Assembly: GCF_947498635.1 (NCBI RefSeq)
Contig: NZ_CANMKV010000002.1
Coordinates: 124,001 to 188,000, forward strand
From: an uncultured Microbulbifer sp.
GTDB lineage: Bacteria > Pseudomonadota > Gammaproteobacteria > Pseudomonadales > Cellvibrionaceae
Length of the DNA: 64,000 bases
Direction: 5' to 3'
The notes below the pieces were generated by a model. It was given only the letters and a program-made list of their open reading frames with translations, did no database searches and was not told where the DNA came from. The first letter of the stretch is position 1. Every line of letters begins with the position of its first letter. Of the stretch, positions 35,863 to 45,544 are shown piece after piece. A program made the translations under genes and the position numbers.

Positions 35863-37932
35863 ATGAAAAAACTATTATTACCTGTCGCCATTGCGGGCAT
35901 CCTCGCCGGCACCCAGCTTTCCCTGATCGCACACGCCCACGATCACAGCGGCTCCGGCCACCACAAGGCCGCAACGGAACAGGAACAACTCACCTCTGGA
36001 ATCGACCTTAGCGCCATGGATACCAGTGTGCGCCCACAGGATGACTTCTTTGCTTATGTTAACGGCACCTGGCTTGAGAACACCGAAATTCCCGCCGACA
36101 AATCCCGCTGGGGCGGTTTCTCAATCCTGAGAGACAAGAGCACAGAACAGGTTAAAGCACTGATTATGGAGGCCGGCAAAGGCGCCAGCAGCGCCGATGC
36201 CAAGCAGATTGGCGACCTCTACAACAGCTTTATGAATGAAAAGCTGGTTGAGAAAAAAGGTATCACCGCTGTCTCCGCCGAACTCGCCAAAGTCGATGCG
36301 ATTAAGACCCGCAAAGATCTGACCGATTTCTTCGCCTACGCCGATACCGCCGGTTATAACGTCCCCTTCGGCGGCACTATTTATCAGGACCTCAAACAGG
36401 TCGAAAACTACATCACCTTCCTGTGGCAGGCCGGCCTGGGCCTGCCGGATCGCGACTACTACTTCGAGGATACCGAGAAGAGTGAAGGGCTGCGCAAAGC
36501 CTATAAAGAGTACTTGGTGCAACTGCAGGAGCTGGCCGACCTCGATCAGGCCGAGGAATTCTCCGACAAGGTTTTCAAGCTGGAGAAAAGCCTGGCCGAA
36601 CACCACCGCACCCGCCTGGATAACCGCGATCCCGACAAGTACTACAACAAGAAATCCGCTGCCGAGCTGAAAAAGCTGATGCCCGCCGTGGACTGGGACA
36701 GCTACCTGAAAACGGCCAAACTGGCCAAGGCCGACAGCTTTATCGTGGGCCAACCAGAGTACCTGGAAGCCGCCAACCAAATCATTGTCGATACCGACAT
36801 GGCCACTTGGAAACGCTACCTGAAGGTCAAGGTACTCTCTGCCATGGCACCTTACATGCACAGTGAGATCGCCCAGGCGCACTTCGATTTTTACAGCACC
36901 AAGCTGCACGGCGTAGAGCAGATGGAGCCCCGCTGGAAGCGCGGTGTGCAATTTGTTAATGGCGCCGTAGGTGAGCTTGTAGGCAAGCGCTATGTAGAAA
37001 AACATTTCCCACCGGAAGCCAAGGCCCGTATGACCGTGCTGGTGGACAACCTTAAAGCCGCCTATCGCGAATCCATCGAATCCCTGGAATGGATGAGTGA
37101 AGACACTCGTAAACAGGCCCTGTTTAAACTGGAAAACTTCACCACCAAAATCGGCTACCCGGACAAGTGGCGCGACTACTCCGCCCTTGAGGTGGAAGCC
37201 GACAATTTAGTGGCTAATGTGCTCGCCGCCAACCTGTTTGAGGCGAGCTACGAACGCAAGAAGCTGGGCAAACCCATCGACCGCGGCGAGTGGGGCATGA
37301 GTCCACAGACTGTGAATGCCTACTACAACCCGGCAATGAACGAGATCGTTTTCCCCGCCGCCATTCTGCAGCCGCCCTTCTTTAGTGTGAACGCGGATGA
37401 TGCCGTGAACTACGGCGGTATCGGCGGTGTTATTGGTCATGAAATTGGCCACGGCTTCGATGATAAAGGTAGCAAGTTCGACGGCAGAGGCTATCTGAAT
37501 AATTGGTGGACCGATTCCGACCGCAGTAACTTTGAAAACCTGACCGGCAGACTGGTTTCCCAATACGACGCCTATGAGCCTCTGGATGGGGAGCACATCA
37601 ACGGCAAGCTGACCCTGGGTGAGAATATCGGCGACCTGTCCGGCCTGGGCATTGCCTATAAAGCCTACAAAATGTCCCTGAACGGCAAAGAAGCCCCAGT
37701 CATCGACGGCTTCAGCGGCGATCAGCGCGTATTTATGGGCTGGGCGCAGGTATGGCGTAGTAAGATCCGCGATGAAGCTCTGAGCGGCCGTATGAAAGTG
37801 GATACCCACTCTCCCGCGGAATACCGGGTAAAGGGCGTTCTGCCCAATATCGAAGCCTTCTACGACGCTTTTGATGTAAAAGAGGGCGACGGTATGTATT
37901 TGCCTGAAGAGGAGCGGGTGAAAATCTGGTAA
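35863..37932 (+). CDS. pepO: M13-family (neprilysin/PepO) zinc metallopeptidase
   Basis: 689 residues. Signal peptide (MKKLLLPVAIAGILAGTQLS) then a His-rich stretch (HAHDHSGSGHHKAA), so exported and possibly metal-buffering at the N-terminus. Catalytic motif IGHEIGHGFDDKGSKFDGRG, third zinc ligand GENIGDLSGLGIAYKAY, substrate-binding NAYYNPAMNEIVFPAAILQP and the C-terminal DTHSPAEYRVKG segment, all canonical. Degrades small peptides in the periplasm. The gene is GC-richer and strongly codon-biased compared with its neighbours, consistent with high expression. Monocistronic. Confidence 0.95.
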   Translation: MKKLLLPVAIAGILAGTQLSLIAHAHDHSGSGHHKAATEQEQLTSGIDLSAMDTSVRPQDDFFAYVNGTWLENTEIPADKSRWGGFSILRDKSTEQVKALIMEAGKGASSADAKQIGDLYNSFMNEKLVEKKGITAVSAELAKVDAIKTRKDLTDFFAYADTAGYNVPFGGTIYQDLKQVENYITFLWQAGLGLPDRDYYFEDTEKSEGLRKAYKEYLVQLQELADLDQAEEFSDKVFKLEKSLAEHHRTRLDNRDPDKYYNKKSAAELKKLMPAVDWDSYLKTAKLAKADSFIVGQPEYLEAANQIIVDTDMATWKRYLKVKVLSAMAPYMHSEIAQAHFDFYSTKLHGVEQMEPRWKRGVQFVNGAVGELVGKRYVEKHFPPEAKARMTVLVDNLKAAYRESIESLEWMSEDTRKQALFKLENFTTKIGYPDKWRDYSALEVEADNLVANVLAANLFEASYERKKLGKPIDRGEWGMSPQTVNAYYNPAMNEIVFPAAILQPPFFSVNADDAVNYGGIGGVIGHEIGHGFDDKGSKFDGRGYLNNWWTDSDRSNFENLTGRLVSQYDAYEPLDGEHINGKLTLGENIGDLSGLGIAYKAYKMSLNGKEAPVIDGFSGDQRVFMGWAQVWRSKIRDEALSGRMKVDTHSPAEYRVKGVLPNIEAFYDAFDVKEGDGMYLPEEERVKIW

Positions 37933-37980
37933 GAGGCAAAAAAAAATCCGGCTATTTGTTGCCGGGTTAATCGCACCACC

Positions 37981-38010
37981 CACCACCGGCCGTTTCTGCG
38001 GCCGGTGGTG
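37981..38010. other. Perfect 12-bp stem-loop downstream of pepO
   Basis: CACCACCGGCCG, loop TTTCTG, CGGCCGGTGGTG. Very stable, 48 bases after the stop, without a T-run. Probably a 3'-end-stabilising or termination hairpin. Confidence 0.6.
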
Positions 38011-38173
38011 CCCTGTCGGAACTTCCCCGCGCAGCCTTGCTGTTCTCTTCTTTATCACTACTTCGACTATTTTTGCCTAGCCGTACCACTTATTTCGTTG
38101 TCACTACAAGCTGGACAACACAGTGCGCCAATGGCTTAAGATTGACCGCGTGCTTTTAAAAGAGATAACGCCA

Positions 38174-40060
38174 ATGGCCCATCGCACCCAATTCCAGCTG
38201 CTCACCAGCCGCCGCTTTCTGCCGTTTTTTATTACCCAGTTTCTGGGCGCTTTCAACGATAACGTGTATAAAAATGCACTGATCGTCATGATCGCCTTTC
38301 GCCTGGTGGAGAGCGAAGCCAACGCGCTGATCAATCTCGCCGCCGGCCTGTTTATCCTGCCCTTTTTCTTATTTTCCGCCTCTGCCGGCCAGCTGGCGGA
38401 CAAATTCGACAAAAGCCGCTTAATTAGACTCATCAAATTCGGCGAGATCCTTATTGGCGCCCTGGGCGTCGGCGCCCTCTACAGTGGCAGCCATATCTTT
38501 TGCCTCGCTGTGCTTTTCCTACTCGGCATACAGTCGGCATTCTTTGGCCCGGTGAAGTACGCCATCCTTCCCCAGGCCCTGAAACGCTCCGAGCTGGTTG
38601 GCGGCAACGCCCTAGTGGAAATGGGTACTTTTGTGGGTATCCTGGCCGGCACTATCGTCGGCGGTTTGCTTGCAGGACTCACCGGACAGGGAGAACACGG
38701 TCTCTTCTATCTTGGCTTGATTATTATGGGGGCCGCCACTTTTGGTTATCTGTCGAGCCGCTGGATTCCACAGAGTCCTGCGCCAACACCAAACCTGCGA
38801 ATAAACCCCAACCCCATCACGCAAACCAGCAAGATTCTCAGTACCACCGCCAAAACCCCATCCATTTTTTACGCGATTATTGGCATCTCCTGGTTCTGGT
38901 TACTGGGCGCGGCCTACCTGACACAGATTCCCAGTTTCACCAAAAATGTACTGGGAGGAGATGAATCCCTCGTCACTCTGTTGCTGAGCGCCTTTACTAT
39001 TGGCATTGCCCTGGGCTCCATGCTGTGTGAGCGTCTGTCCGACGGCCATATCGAACTGGGCTTGGTTCCACTGGGCGCCGCCGGGCTCACCCTTGCCGGT
39101 ATCGCTCTGTCTATCGCCGGAGGCAGCTTTACGGAATTGCAGCATCCCACCCTGACAGCGTTCTTCAGCAGTGACGGCGCCATCGCAATTCTCACCTGTA
39201 TCGTCCTGTTAGGTATTTTTGGCGGCCTCTATATTGTGCCCTTATACGCAATGATGCAGGACCGCTCGCCTCGTGAGATTCGCGCACAGATTATCTCGGT
39301 CAACAATATCCTCAATGCCCTGTTTATGGTGGTCTCGGCGCTACTCGGTATTCTCTTCCTGAATATTCTGGATGCGACAATCCCGCAGTTTTTCCTAATC
39401 ATCGCCTTGATGAATGCCGCCGTAGCCATCTTTGTCTTCACCAAAGTACCCGAATTTGCTATGCGCCTTCTTATCTGGATGCTCTCCCACACAATGTATC
39501 GGGTGAAACATCAGGGGCTGGAGCGGATTCCTGCAGAGGGCCCGGCATTGATTGTGTGCAACCATGTGAGTTATGTGGATGCCCTGCTTCTGGCCGGTGC
39601 CGTGCGCCGACCAATTCGCTTTATCATGTACAAGCCGATTTATGAAATCCCGGTGCTGCACTTTATTTTCCGCACTGGGCGCGCTATCCCCATCTGCTCC
39701 AAATCGCAAGATCCCGTGGGCTATGAACAGGCATTTAGAGAGATTGAGCAGGGGTTAAAAAATGATGATCTGCTGTGCATTTTTCCCGAGGGACAGCTCA
39801 CCAAGGATGGCGAATTACAGCCATTCAAAGCAGGGATTGAAAAGATCCTGGAACGCACTCCGGTACCGGTAATTCCCATGGCCTTACGGGGGCTGTGGGG
39901 AAGCTTTTTCAGCCATAAAGGCGGCCACGCTTTTAGCACTTGGCCGAAGCGCTTCTGGTCCAGGATCTGCGTGGTGGCCGGCACCCCGGTTGAGGCACCC
40001 GAAGCCAAGGCGCAGACCCTACACGATGAGGTTCTGGAGCTTCGCGGGAAGCGGCGATAG
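38174..40060 (+). CDS. LplT-like MFS transporter fused to a PlsC-type acyltransferase (copy 1, intact)
   Basis: 628 residues from ATG 38174 (a GTG-initiated extension to 38123 adds 17 residues). Residues 1-410: MFS of the LplT type (FLPFFITQFLGAFNDNVYKN, NLAAGLFILPFFLFSASAGQ, FFGPVKYAILPQALKR). Residues about 440-628: acyltransferase with the HX4D motif in NHVSYVD (His464, Asp469) and the FPEG motif (Glu539) in IFPEGQLTKDG, plus PVIPMALRGLW. Like the LplT/Aas pair of E. coli joined in one chain, it would flip lysophospholipid inward and reacylate it. First of three tandem related genes. Confidence 0.9.
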   Translation: MAHRTQFQLLTSRRFLPFFITQFLGAFNDNVYKNALIVMIAFRLVESEANALINLAAGLFILPFFLFSASAGQLADKFDKSRLIRLIKFGEILIGALGVGALYSGSHIFCLAVLFLLGIQSAFFGPVKYAILPQALKRSELVGGNALVEMGTFVGILAGTIVGGLLAGLTGQGEHGLFYLGLIIMGAATFGYLSSRWIPQSPAPTPNLRINPNPITQTSKILSTTAKTPSIFYAIIGISWFWLLGAAYLTQIPSFTKNVLGGDESLVTLLLSAFTIGIALGSMLCERLSDGHIELGLVPLGAAGLTLAGIALSIAGGSFTELQHPTLTAFFSSDGAIAILTCIVLLGIFGGLYIVPLYAMMQDRSPREIRAQIISVNNILNALFMVVSALLGILFLNILDATIPQFFLIIALMNAAVAIFVFTKVPEFAMRLLIWMLSHTMYRVKHQGLERIPAEGPALIVCNHVSYVDALLLAGAVRRPIRFIMYKPIYEIPVLHFIFRTGRAIPICSKSQDPVGYEQAFREIEQGLKNDDLLCIFPEGQLTKDGELQPFKAGIEKILERTPVPVIPMALRGLWGSFFSHKGGHAFSTWPKRFWSRICVVAGTPVEAPEAKAQTLHDEVLELRGKRR

Positions 40061-40242
40061 TCCTGGGACGGGGTTGGTAATCAGCCCCGTACGTTTTTTT
40101 ACGCCAGCACAAACTGGCCCCGCCAACTAACCTATCCACTCCCTGCTAAGCTGACTTTTATTATCACGCCCCCAGTAGTCAGCGCAGATTTTGAAAAATA
40201 CCTGGTGGGCCCTGTTCGCTCATTCCTCACTGGCGGACGCCA

Positions 40243-42090
40243 ATGGCTCAGCACAACCAATTCGCACTTCTGTCCAAGCGCCGCTTCCTACCACTATTTC
40301 TCTCCCTGACAAGTGCCGCTTTCAATGACAATATTTTCAAAAATGCTCTTCTGGTCATGCTGGCATTCCGTCTGGCGGAAGCGGAGGCCAACGCCTTAAT
40401 CAATCTGGCCACCGGTTTTTACATATTACCTTACTTTCTATTTTCGGTAACCGCTGGGCAGCTGGCCGATAAATACGATAAGAGCCGGATTATCAGGATC
40501 CTGAAGTTGGCGGAAATTATTATCGTCGTATTCGGAGCCTACTCACTGATTTACAACAACCAGGTGCTGAACTTTGTGGTGCTGTTCCTCCTGGCAGCTC
40601 ACACGGCGATCTTTAGCCCCGTGCAATATGCCCTTTTGCCCCAGCACCTGAAGCGTAGAGAATTAATGGGCGGCAATGGCCTGGCACAAATGGGTTCTTT
40701 TGCCGGGGTACTCTCCGGTACTATCGCCGGTACCCTATTGGCAGGCGATACAAAACCAGGGGAATCGGGCCTCGCCGAGTTGAGTGTAATCATGGCAATG
40801 GTTGCGATATTGGGTTATCTCGCCAGCCGTATGATCCCTCCGGCAACGCCTCCAGCCCCCAAATTGCACATCGACTGGAACCCTATCTCGCAAGCTTGGC
40901 GCATTCTGCGTCTGACCATGAAGAACCCTTCTGTCTTCTATGCGATTCTTGCATGCTCCTGGTTCTGGCTGGTGAGCTCCACTTACCTGGCACAGGTACC
41001 CAGTCTCACCAAAAATGTACTAGGTGCCAGCGAGCCGGTCATCACGATTATTCTGTGCTGCCTGTCCATTGGCGTCGCAACGGGGTCACTTATGTGTGAG
41101 GCGCTTTCCCGGGGGCGTATCACATTTGGCATAGTACCGATTGGAGCGCTGGGTATTACATTAGCCGGCCTGGGCCTCGGTATTACCGTGGATCAATTTG
41201 AAACTCTGTCCGGGGCATCTGTCACTGAGTATTTACGCAGTGATGGCGCCTACGCAGTGCTGATATATACCACTCTCCTGGGTATTTTCGGGGGGATTTT
41301 TATCGTTCCTCTATATGCAATTATGCAGGACAGGACCGATAGTACTGTGCGTGCACAGGTTCTCTCCCTCAACAATGTGTTGAACGCTCTATTTATTGCC
41401 TCTATTTCGGTGTTAAGTATTTTTCTTCTGGATGTACTGAAAATCACAATCCCACAACTGTATATCCTGATGGCAGTGCTAAATGTCGTGGTAATGGCTT
41501 TTCTCTTTGTCAAACTGCCCCAATTCATTGTGCACTTATTCCTCTGGCTCTCCTCGCATTTACTGGCTCGCACTAGCTATGCCCACCTGGATCGTATCCC
41601 GAAAAATGGTTCCGTCATGCTGGCCTGCAATCCCGCCGGGAAACTGACATCGGTGTTGCTTATGGATTCCCTGCCGAGATCCGTACGATTCATTATTCCC
41701 GAATTTTTATATAGGGCGCCTTTACTGCATTTTATTTTTAAGTATTACGGTACTGCCCCTATTGTTTATGAACTACCACTGAAAAGTGTCAATCTGCGCA
41801 GTGAAATACAACAGGCCCAGGCTGACGGGGATTTACTATGCTTTTTTCCCGGCTTAGACGCAGATAGCAGCCAAGTCCACTCCGCAGGGGCATTGTTACA
41901 AGCAATTTTAACGGACACAGTTACCTCGATAACGCCACTTTACCTGTGTGAATCGCCCCACGAAAAGCCAGGTAGCTGTAATCGCAGCAGGTTTAATTTC
42001 GTTCCCAAGATACACATCCGTGTCGGGCGAGCTCTCAGCGCAAAGGATTTCATCGGTTCACCCCTAACGGATCAGTATTCCAAAATGTAA
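40243..42090 (+). CDS. LplT-like MFS transporter with degenerate acyltransferase domain (copy 2)
   Basis: 615 residues. The MFS half is close to copy 1 (FNDNIFKNALLVMLAFRLAE, FSPVQYALLPQHLKRRELMG). The acyltransferase half keeps the overall pattern (IPEFLYRAPLLHFIFKYYGT) but has lost the catalytic residues: the His of HX4D is Pro at the same residue number (464) and the Asp is Thr (CNPAGKLTS instead of CNHVSYVDA), and FPEG is FPGL. It should be unable to transfer acyl groups. The frame is open and well formed, so a transport or regulatory role is likely retained. Confidence 0.88.
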   Translation: MAQHNQFALLSKRRFLPLFLSLTSAAFNDNIFKNALLVMLAFRLAEAEANALINLATGFYILPYFLFSVTAGQLADKYDKSRIIRILKLAEIIIVVFGAYSLIYNNQVLNFVVLFLLAAHTAIFSPVQYALLPQHLKRRELMGGNGLAQMGSFAGVLSGTIAGTLLAGDTKPGESGLAELSVIMAMVAILGYLASRMIPPATPPAPKLHIDWNPISQAWRILRLTMKNPSVFYAILACSWFWLVSSTYLAQVPSLTKNVLGASEPVITIILCCLSIGVATGSLMCEALSRGRITFGIVPIGALGITLAGLGLGITVDQFETLSGASVTEYLRSDGAYAVLIYTTLLGIFGGIFIVPLYAIMQDRTDSTVRAQVLSLNNVLNALFIASISVLSIFLLDVLKITIPQLYILMAVLNVVVMAFLFVKLPQFIVHLFLWLSSHLLARTSYAHLDRIPKNGSVMLACNPAGKLTSVLLMDSLPRSVRFIIPEFLYRAPLLHFIFKYYGTAPIVYELPLKSVNLRSEIQQAQADGDLLCFFPGLDADSSQVHSAGALLQAILTDTVTSITPLYLCESPHEKPGSCNRSRFNFVPKIHIRVGRALSAKDFIGSPLTDQYSKM

Positions 42091-42177
42091 TATCCGCAAC
42101 GCAGGTTTGGCATCCGTTATGAATCGGGGGATAACCCATTGATGCCGTACAAAGCTGCCCCGCAAGACCAACAGCGG

Positions 42178-42869
42178 ATGGCTCAAAACCAATTTAAACT
42201 GCTCGGCAAGCGACACTTTCTCCCACTTTTCATCACTCAAGTACCCGGAGTATTTAACGATAACCTGCACAAAATGCACTGATCATCATGCTGGTGTTCC
42301 GCATGGCGGAGAGCGAAGCAACACCCTGATCAAAGCCTCCCCACCAACACCAAAATTACCTATCCCCTGGAATCCATTGGCACATACCATGCGAGTCATG
42401 TACTCGGTATGGCAAACACCCTCGGTGTTTTATTACATGATCGCCATCTCGTGGCTCTGGCTAATATCCACTGCCTTCTTAACCCAAATTCCCAACTTTA
42501 AACACGATGTTCTCGGTAGTAGCGGAGAGGTGGTCACTCTGCTGCTGTGCAGCTTCACCGCGGGAACGCCCCTGGGCTCAATGTTGTGCAATTGGTTATC
42601 CCGAGGGCTTATCGAGCCAGGGCTAGTGCCGCTAGGTGCTATTGGCATTACCTGCGCAGGCTTGGCGCTGGGTTTTTCTTCCAGTCACTTCCACACGCTC
42701 TCCAATACAGGCCTAATTCCGTTTTTTAACAGTCCCCGCTCTTATTTTAATCTGCTGTATATGGCGCTTTTTTCTTAATGTCCTGGTTGTCGCTGGACAA
42801 CCGGTAGAGGGGATCGATACCGGCGCGGAGAACCTGCAGAGGCGGGTGCGAGACTTGAAAGAGAACTAA
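42178..42869 (+). pseudogene. Remnant of a third LplT-PlsC fusion gene
   Basis: Starts with a good N-terminus (MAQNQFKLLGKRHFLPLFIT then VFNDNLHK), shifts frame at about 42270, continues ALIIMLVFRMAESEA, then jumps by deletion of roughly 145 codons to KLPIPWNPLAHTMRVMYSVW, PSVFYYMIAISWLWLISTAF and so on to 42778. After a second large deletion the end of the acyltransferase domain reappears: VVAGQPVEGIDTG, NLQRRVRDLKEN, stop TAA 42867-42869. Colinear with copies 1 and 2, so a decayed tandem duplicate. Confidence 0.9.
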
Positions 42870-42932
42870 TCGGGGAGCTTCCCCCTCAACCATTTCGACC
42901 GGCAAAGGGGAGATGGGGAAATTCTGCGTTAG

Positions 42933-42962
42933 AGGATACCCGCACTACATCGCGGGTATCCT
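42933..42962 (-). terminator. Hairpin after the iron permease gene
   Basis: AGGATACCCGC, loop of eight, GCGGGTATCCT: 11 perfect pairs starting eight bases after the stop of the minus-strand gene. No clear T-run, so termination is likely but not certain. Confidence 0.55.
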
Positions 42963-42969
42963 GGTAAAT

Positions 42970-44901
42970 TTAAGCGATCTTCGCTGAGGTCTCAGATGCA
43001 GCGCTGCTCTTTCTCATTAACCACAGTGCCCCGATCAGAACCAGAGCCTGCAGACCAATACCCTGCCAGGTGGAATAGATACCCAGCCAGTCGAAGCTGA
43101 ACTGCACCGGTAGCGGGGATATTCCAATCCAGGCCGCTTCCTGTAGTGCCGCCACCGCCTTGCCTGCGAGGACAAATGACAGCGCCAGCAACACGTAGGT
43201 GGTCGCGGTGAAGAATTGGCCTATGGGCAGGCGCACCGAGTAGCGCACCAGGACAAAGCCCAGTACCGCAAGCAGTGCTATACCAGCACCGATCCCCATC
43301 CACAGAGTGCTGTAGTGGCCGGTGGAAGTCTGTGCCAACAGGGATTGATAAAACAGAATAGTCTCGAAAATCTCGCGATACACCGCGATAAATGCCAGCC
43401 CCGCAATCCCCCAGAGCGCACCAGTGCTCAGGCTGCGATCGATGCTGTCACGGATGTACTTTTGCCATTCGTCGGCTTGGGTCTTGCTGTGCATCCAGAA
43501 GCCGACATAGAAAAGCACCACCGCAGCCAACATCGCGGCAACACCTTCCATTACCTCGCGGCTGGCACCGCTGATAGAAATCAGGCTCTGGGCAGCAACC
43601 CAAGTGGCAAAGCCCGCAGCGAAGGCGGCAATCCAGCCGATATGCACAAATTTAAGCACATCGCGGCGGCCGGTTTTTACCAGAATCGTGGTCAGGGCAA
43701 GCACTACCAGCAACGCCTCCAATCCCTCGCGCAAAAGAATCACCAAGCTGGCAATAAAAAGTGCGGCGCCGGATAAGTTGTTCTCTTCCATCAGCGACTC
43801 TGCCTGGGCCAACTGCCCCAGGATCATATCGACCTGTGCCTGCACCAGTTCGGGATCGCTGTCAGCATTCAGCTGCGCGCGCAGGCCCAGCAGCTCACGC
43901 TCGGTGGCCAGGCGCAGGTCTGTATCCAGAGAGTCGAGGGCATTTTCCGCCATCTCGAAGCCATCCAGATAAGCACTGATCGCAAGAGTGCGGGCGTTGA
44001 CGAAATCGCCCTCTTGATAGGCCGCCAGGGAGGCCTCCAGTTGGGTCCGTGCCACATCGATCGGGGCACTGCTTTCTGTGGTTTCTGGAGCAAACAGAGC
44101 GCTCGGATCCGCGCGCAGTGCCGCCACAGCCTGGGTACTGATCTCCGGGCGGTCATTGCGCAGAACCTGCGGGCTGTACATGATCAGGTCTTTCAAACCC
44201 GGCCTAGCTTCATCCCCAGCAAAACTCTCTCCGATAAATGCCTGACTGCCCACGTAGAAAGCCAGGGACCAGCGCTGTTGTTCGGTGAGGTTTGCAAAAG
44301 CGGTCATGGCGGTGCCATCAATACCGTTACTGATCGCATCGTAGAGCCCCAGCAGAGAGCGATTTTCCGCGCGCTCGCGCTCGTGGAAATTTGTTGGCGC
44401 GGGCTCCAGGCCTGCCGCCATAGGGCCATCGCCCTTACCTTCCACACCGTGACAGGCGATACACTGGGCTTGATAGAGCGCGTGAGTTTCCTCCTGACTG
44501 AGCAGGGCGCGCGGTAGGGACAGGGCCGGAGCAATAGAGAGCAAGCCCTGACGCAACTTGGCCGTGTGCTTCTGCACTTCCTCGATACCGGCTTTGCGCT
44601 GAATAGCCCCCTGCAGAGCTTGGGCCTCAGCGCGAATTACGCTTGCCTCGGCGGAGTCTGCCAACCGCTGGCCACGATCGATCAGCAACTCGGCGAACTC
44701 CTCCATCTCAGCGTACTCATCGGCATTAACGATCTCCCCCCTGGCTACTGCCTCCGGGTAATCCACACCAATATACTCCGCCATCTGCATTAATTGGCGC
44801 AGCTCCTGTTCAGAGAGGCCCGCTTGTTGGGCCTTGGCGGGGATTATCGTAATGGCCAGCAGCGCCACAAACAGGCGAGCCAGGTATAGGGAAAGGCGCA
44901 T
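42970..44901 (-). CDS. FTR1-family iron permease with N-terminal cytochrome c domain
   Basis: 643 residues. Signal peptide LARLFVALLAITIIPAKAQQ. Residues about 140-235: c-type cytochrome with heme site CIACH (147-151) and the axial Met region MTAF. A helical linker follows, then from about 380 the FTR1 permease: first REXXE iron motif LLREGLEALLVVLAL, second motif in VYREIFETILFYQSL, several membrane helices to the end (LVLIGALWLMRKS). Such fusions take up ferrous iron with the cytochrome as redox partner. A Fur-box-like site lies upstream, consistent with iron control. Confidence 0.9.
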   Translation of the reverse strand: MRLSLYLARLFVALLAITIIPAKAQQAGLSEQELRQLMQMAEYIGVDYPEAVARGEIVNADEYAEMEEFAELLIDRGQRLADSAEASVIRAEAQALQGAIQRKAGIEEVQKHTAKLRQGLLSIAPALSLPRALLSQEETHALYQAQCIACHGVEGKGDGPMAAGLEPAPTNFHERERAENRSLLGLYDAISNGIDGTAMTAFANLTEQQRWSLAFYVGSQAFIGESFAGDEARPGLKDLIMYSPQVLRNDRPEISTQAVAALRADPSALFAPETTESSAPIDVARTQLEASLAAYQEGDFVNARTLAISAYLDGFEMAENALDSLDTDLRLATERELLGLRAQLNADSDPELVQAQVDMILGQLAQAESLMEENNLSGAALFIASLVILLREGLEALLVVLALTTILVKTGRRDVLKFVHIGWIAAFAAGFATWVAAQSLISISGASREVMEGVAAMLAAVVLFYVGFWMHSKTQADEWQKYIRDSIDRSLSTGALWGIAGLAFIAVYREIFETILFYQSLLAQTSTGHYSTLWMGIGAGIALLAVLGFVLVRYSVRLPIGQFFTATTYVLLALSFVLAGKAVAALQEAAWIGISPLPVQFSFDWLGIYSTWQGIGLQALVLIGALWLMRKSSAASETSAKIA

Positions 44902-44952
44902 GGAGGGTCCTTTTCAGTTGCCGCAATCAGAATTAGTAATGTGGCGCATAAT

Positions 44953-44971
44953 ATAATTGATAATCATTCTC
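44953..44971. promoter_or_regulatory. Fur-box-like operator
   Basis: 19-base site with a perfect GATAATCATT core, 14 of 19 positions matching the E. coli Fur consensus. It lies 52 bases upstream of the iron-permease start (minus strand) and about 90 bases upstream of the peroxidase gene, so Fur could act on either. Confidence 0.6.
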
Positions 44972-45014
44972 ACAATAAAGCCCGCACTGAAACTTACAAA
45001 AATCTTGCAATTTG

Positions 45015-45043
45015 CATTGTGCACAACTAAATTTTGCACAATG
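45015..45043. promoter_or_regulatory. Inverted repeat upstream of gpx-ohrR, candidate OhrR operator
   Basis: CATTGTGCA and TGCACAATG, perfect nine-base inverted arms 11 bases apart, ending 19 bases before the gpx ATG. The position, overlapping the promoter zone, and the regulator gene at the end of the same transcript suggest autoregulation by OhrR. Confidence 0.5.
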
Positions 45044-45062
45044 AAAATCAATGGAGCACCCC

Positions 45063-45542
45063 ATGACCGACCTCTACACAATTCCCGTGAAAACCGCCAG
45101 CGGTGAGACCGCTTCCCTGGAAGATTACAAAGGCAAGCTGATCCTTGTGGTCAATACCGCCAGCAAATGCGGCTTTACCAAGCAATACAAGGGCCTTGAA
45201 GCTCTCTACGATCAATATAAAGACCGCGGCCTGACCGTCCTCGGCTTTCCCTGTAACCAGTTCGGCAAACAGGAACCTGGCAGTGACGACGAGATCCAGG
45301 AGTTCTGTGAGCTGAATTTTGGCGTCAGCTTTCCCGTATACGCCAAGCTGGACGTCAATGGCCCCTCGGCTCACCCCCTGTTTGTCGAGCTGAAGAAGCG
45401 CGCTCCAGGTCTTCTCGGCACTGAGGGCATCAAATGGAACTTCACCAAATTCCTGATCAGTAAGGATGGTAAAGAGGTCAAACGCTACGCGCCAAAAGAC
45501 ACTCCAGAATCCCTGCAGGAAGAAATCGAACGGATGCTGTAA
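45063..45542 (+). CDS. Glutathione peroxidase (Cys type)
   Basis: 159 residues from ATG 45063 with GGAG six bases upstream (the ATG at 45051 is less well placed). Reduces hydroperoxides using thiols. Active-site loop VVNTASKCGFTKQY with peroxidatic Cys (no selenocysteine), then FPCNQFGKQEPG and the Trp-containing WNFTKFLISKDG. Catalytic tetrad residues Cys, Gln, Trp, Asn are in place. Cytoplasmic; no signal peptide. Followed two bases later by an OhrR-type regulator. Confidence 0.93.
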   Translation: MTDLYTIPVKTASGETASLEDYKGKLILVVNTASKCGFTKQYKGLEALYDQYKDRGLTVLGFPCNQFGKQEPGSDDEIQEFCELNFGVSFPVYAKLDVNGPSAHPLFVELKKRAPGLLGTEGIKWNFTKFLISKDGKEVKRYAPKDTPESLQEEIERML

Positions 45543-45544
45543 CT

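Noticed and set aside
36121-37005. Long minus-strand open frame of 294 codons inside pepO
   Set aside because: Mirrors the codon bias of pepO; the peptidase frame is certain from its motifs.
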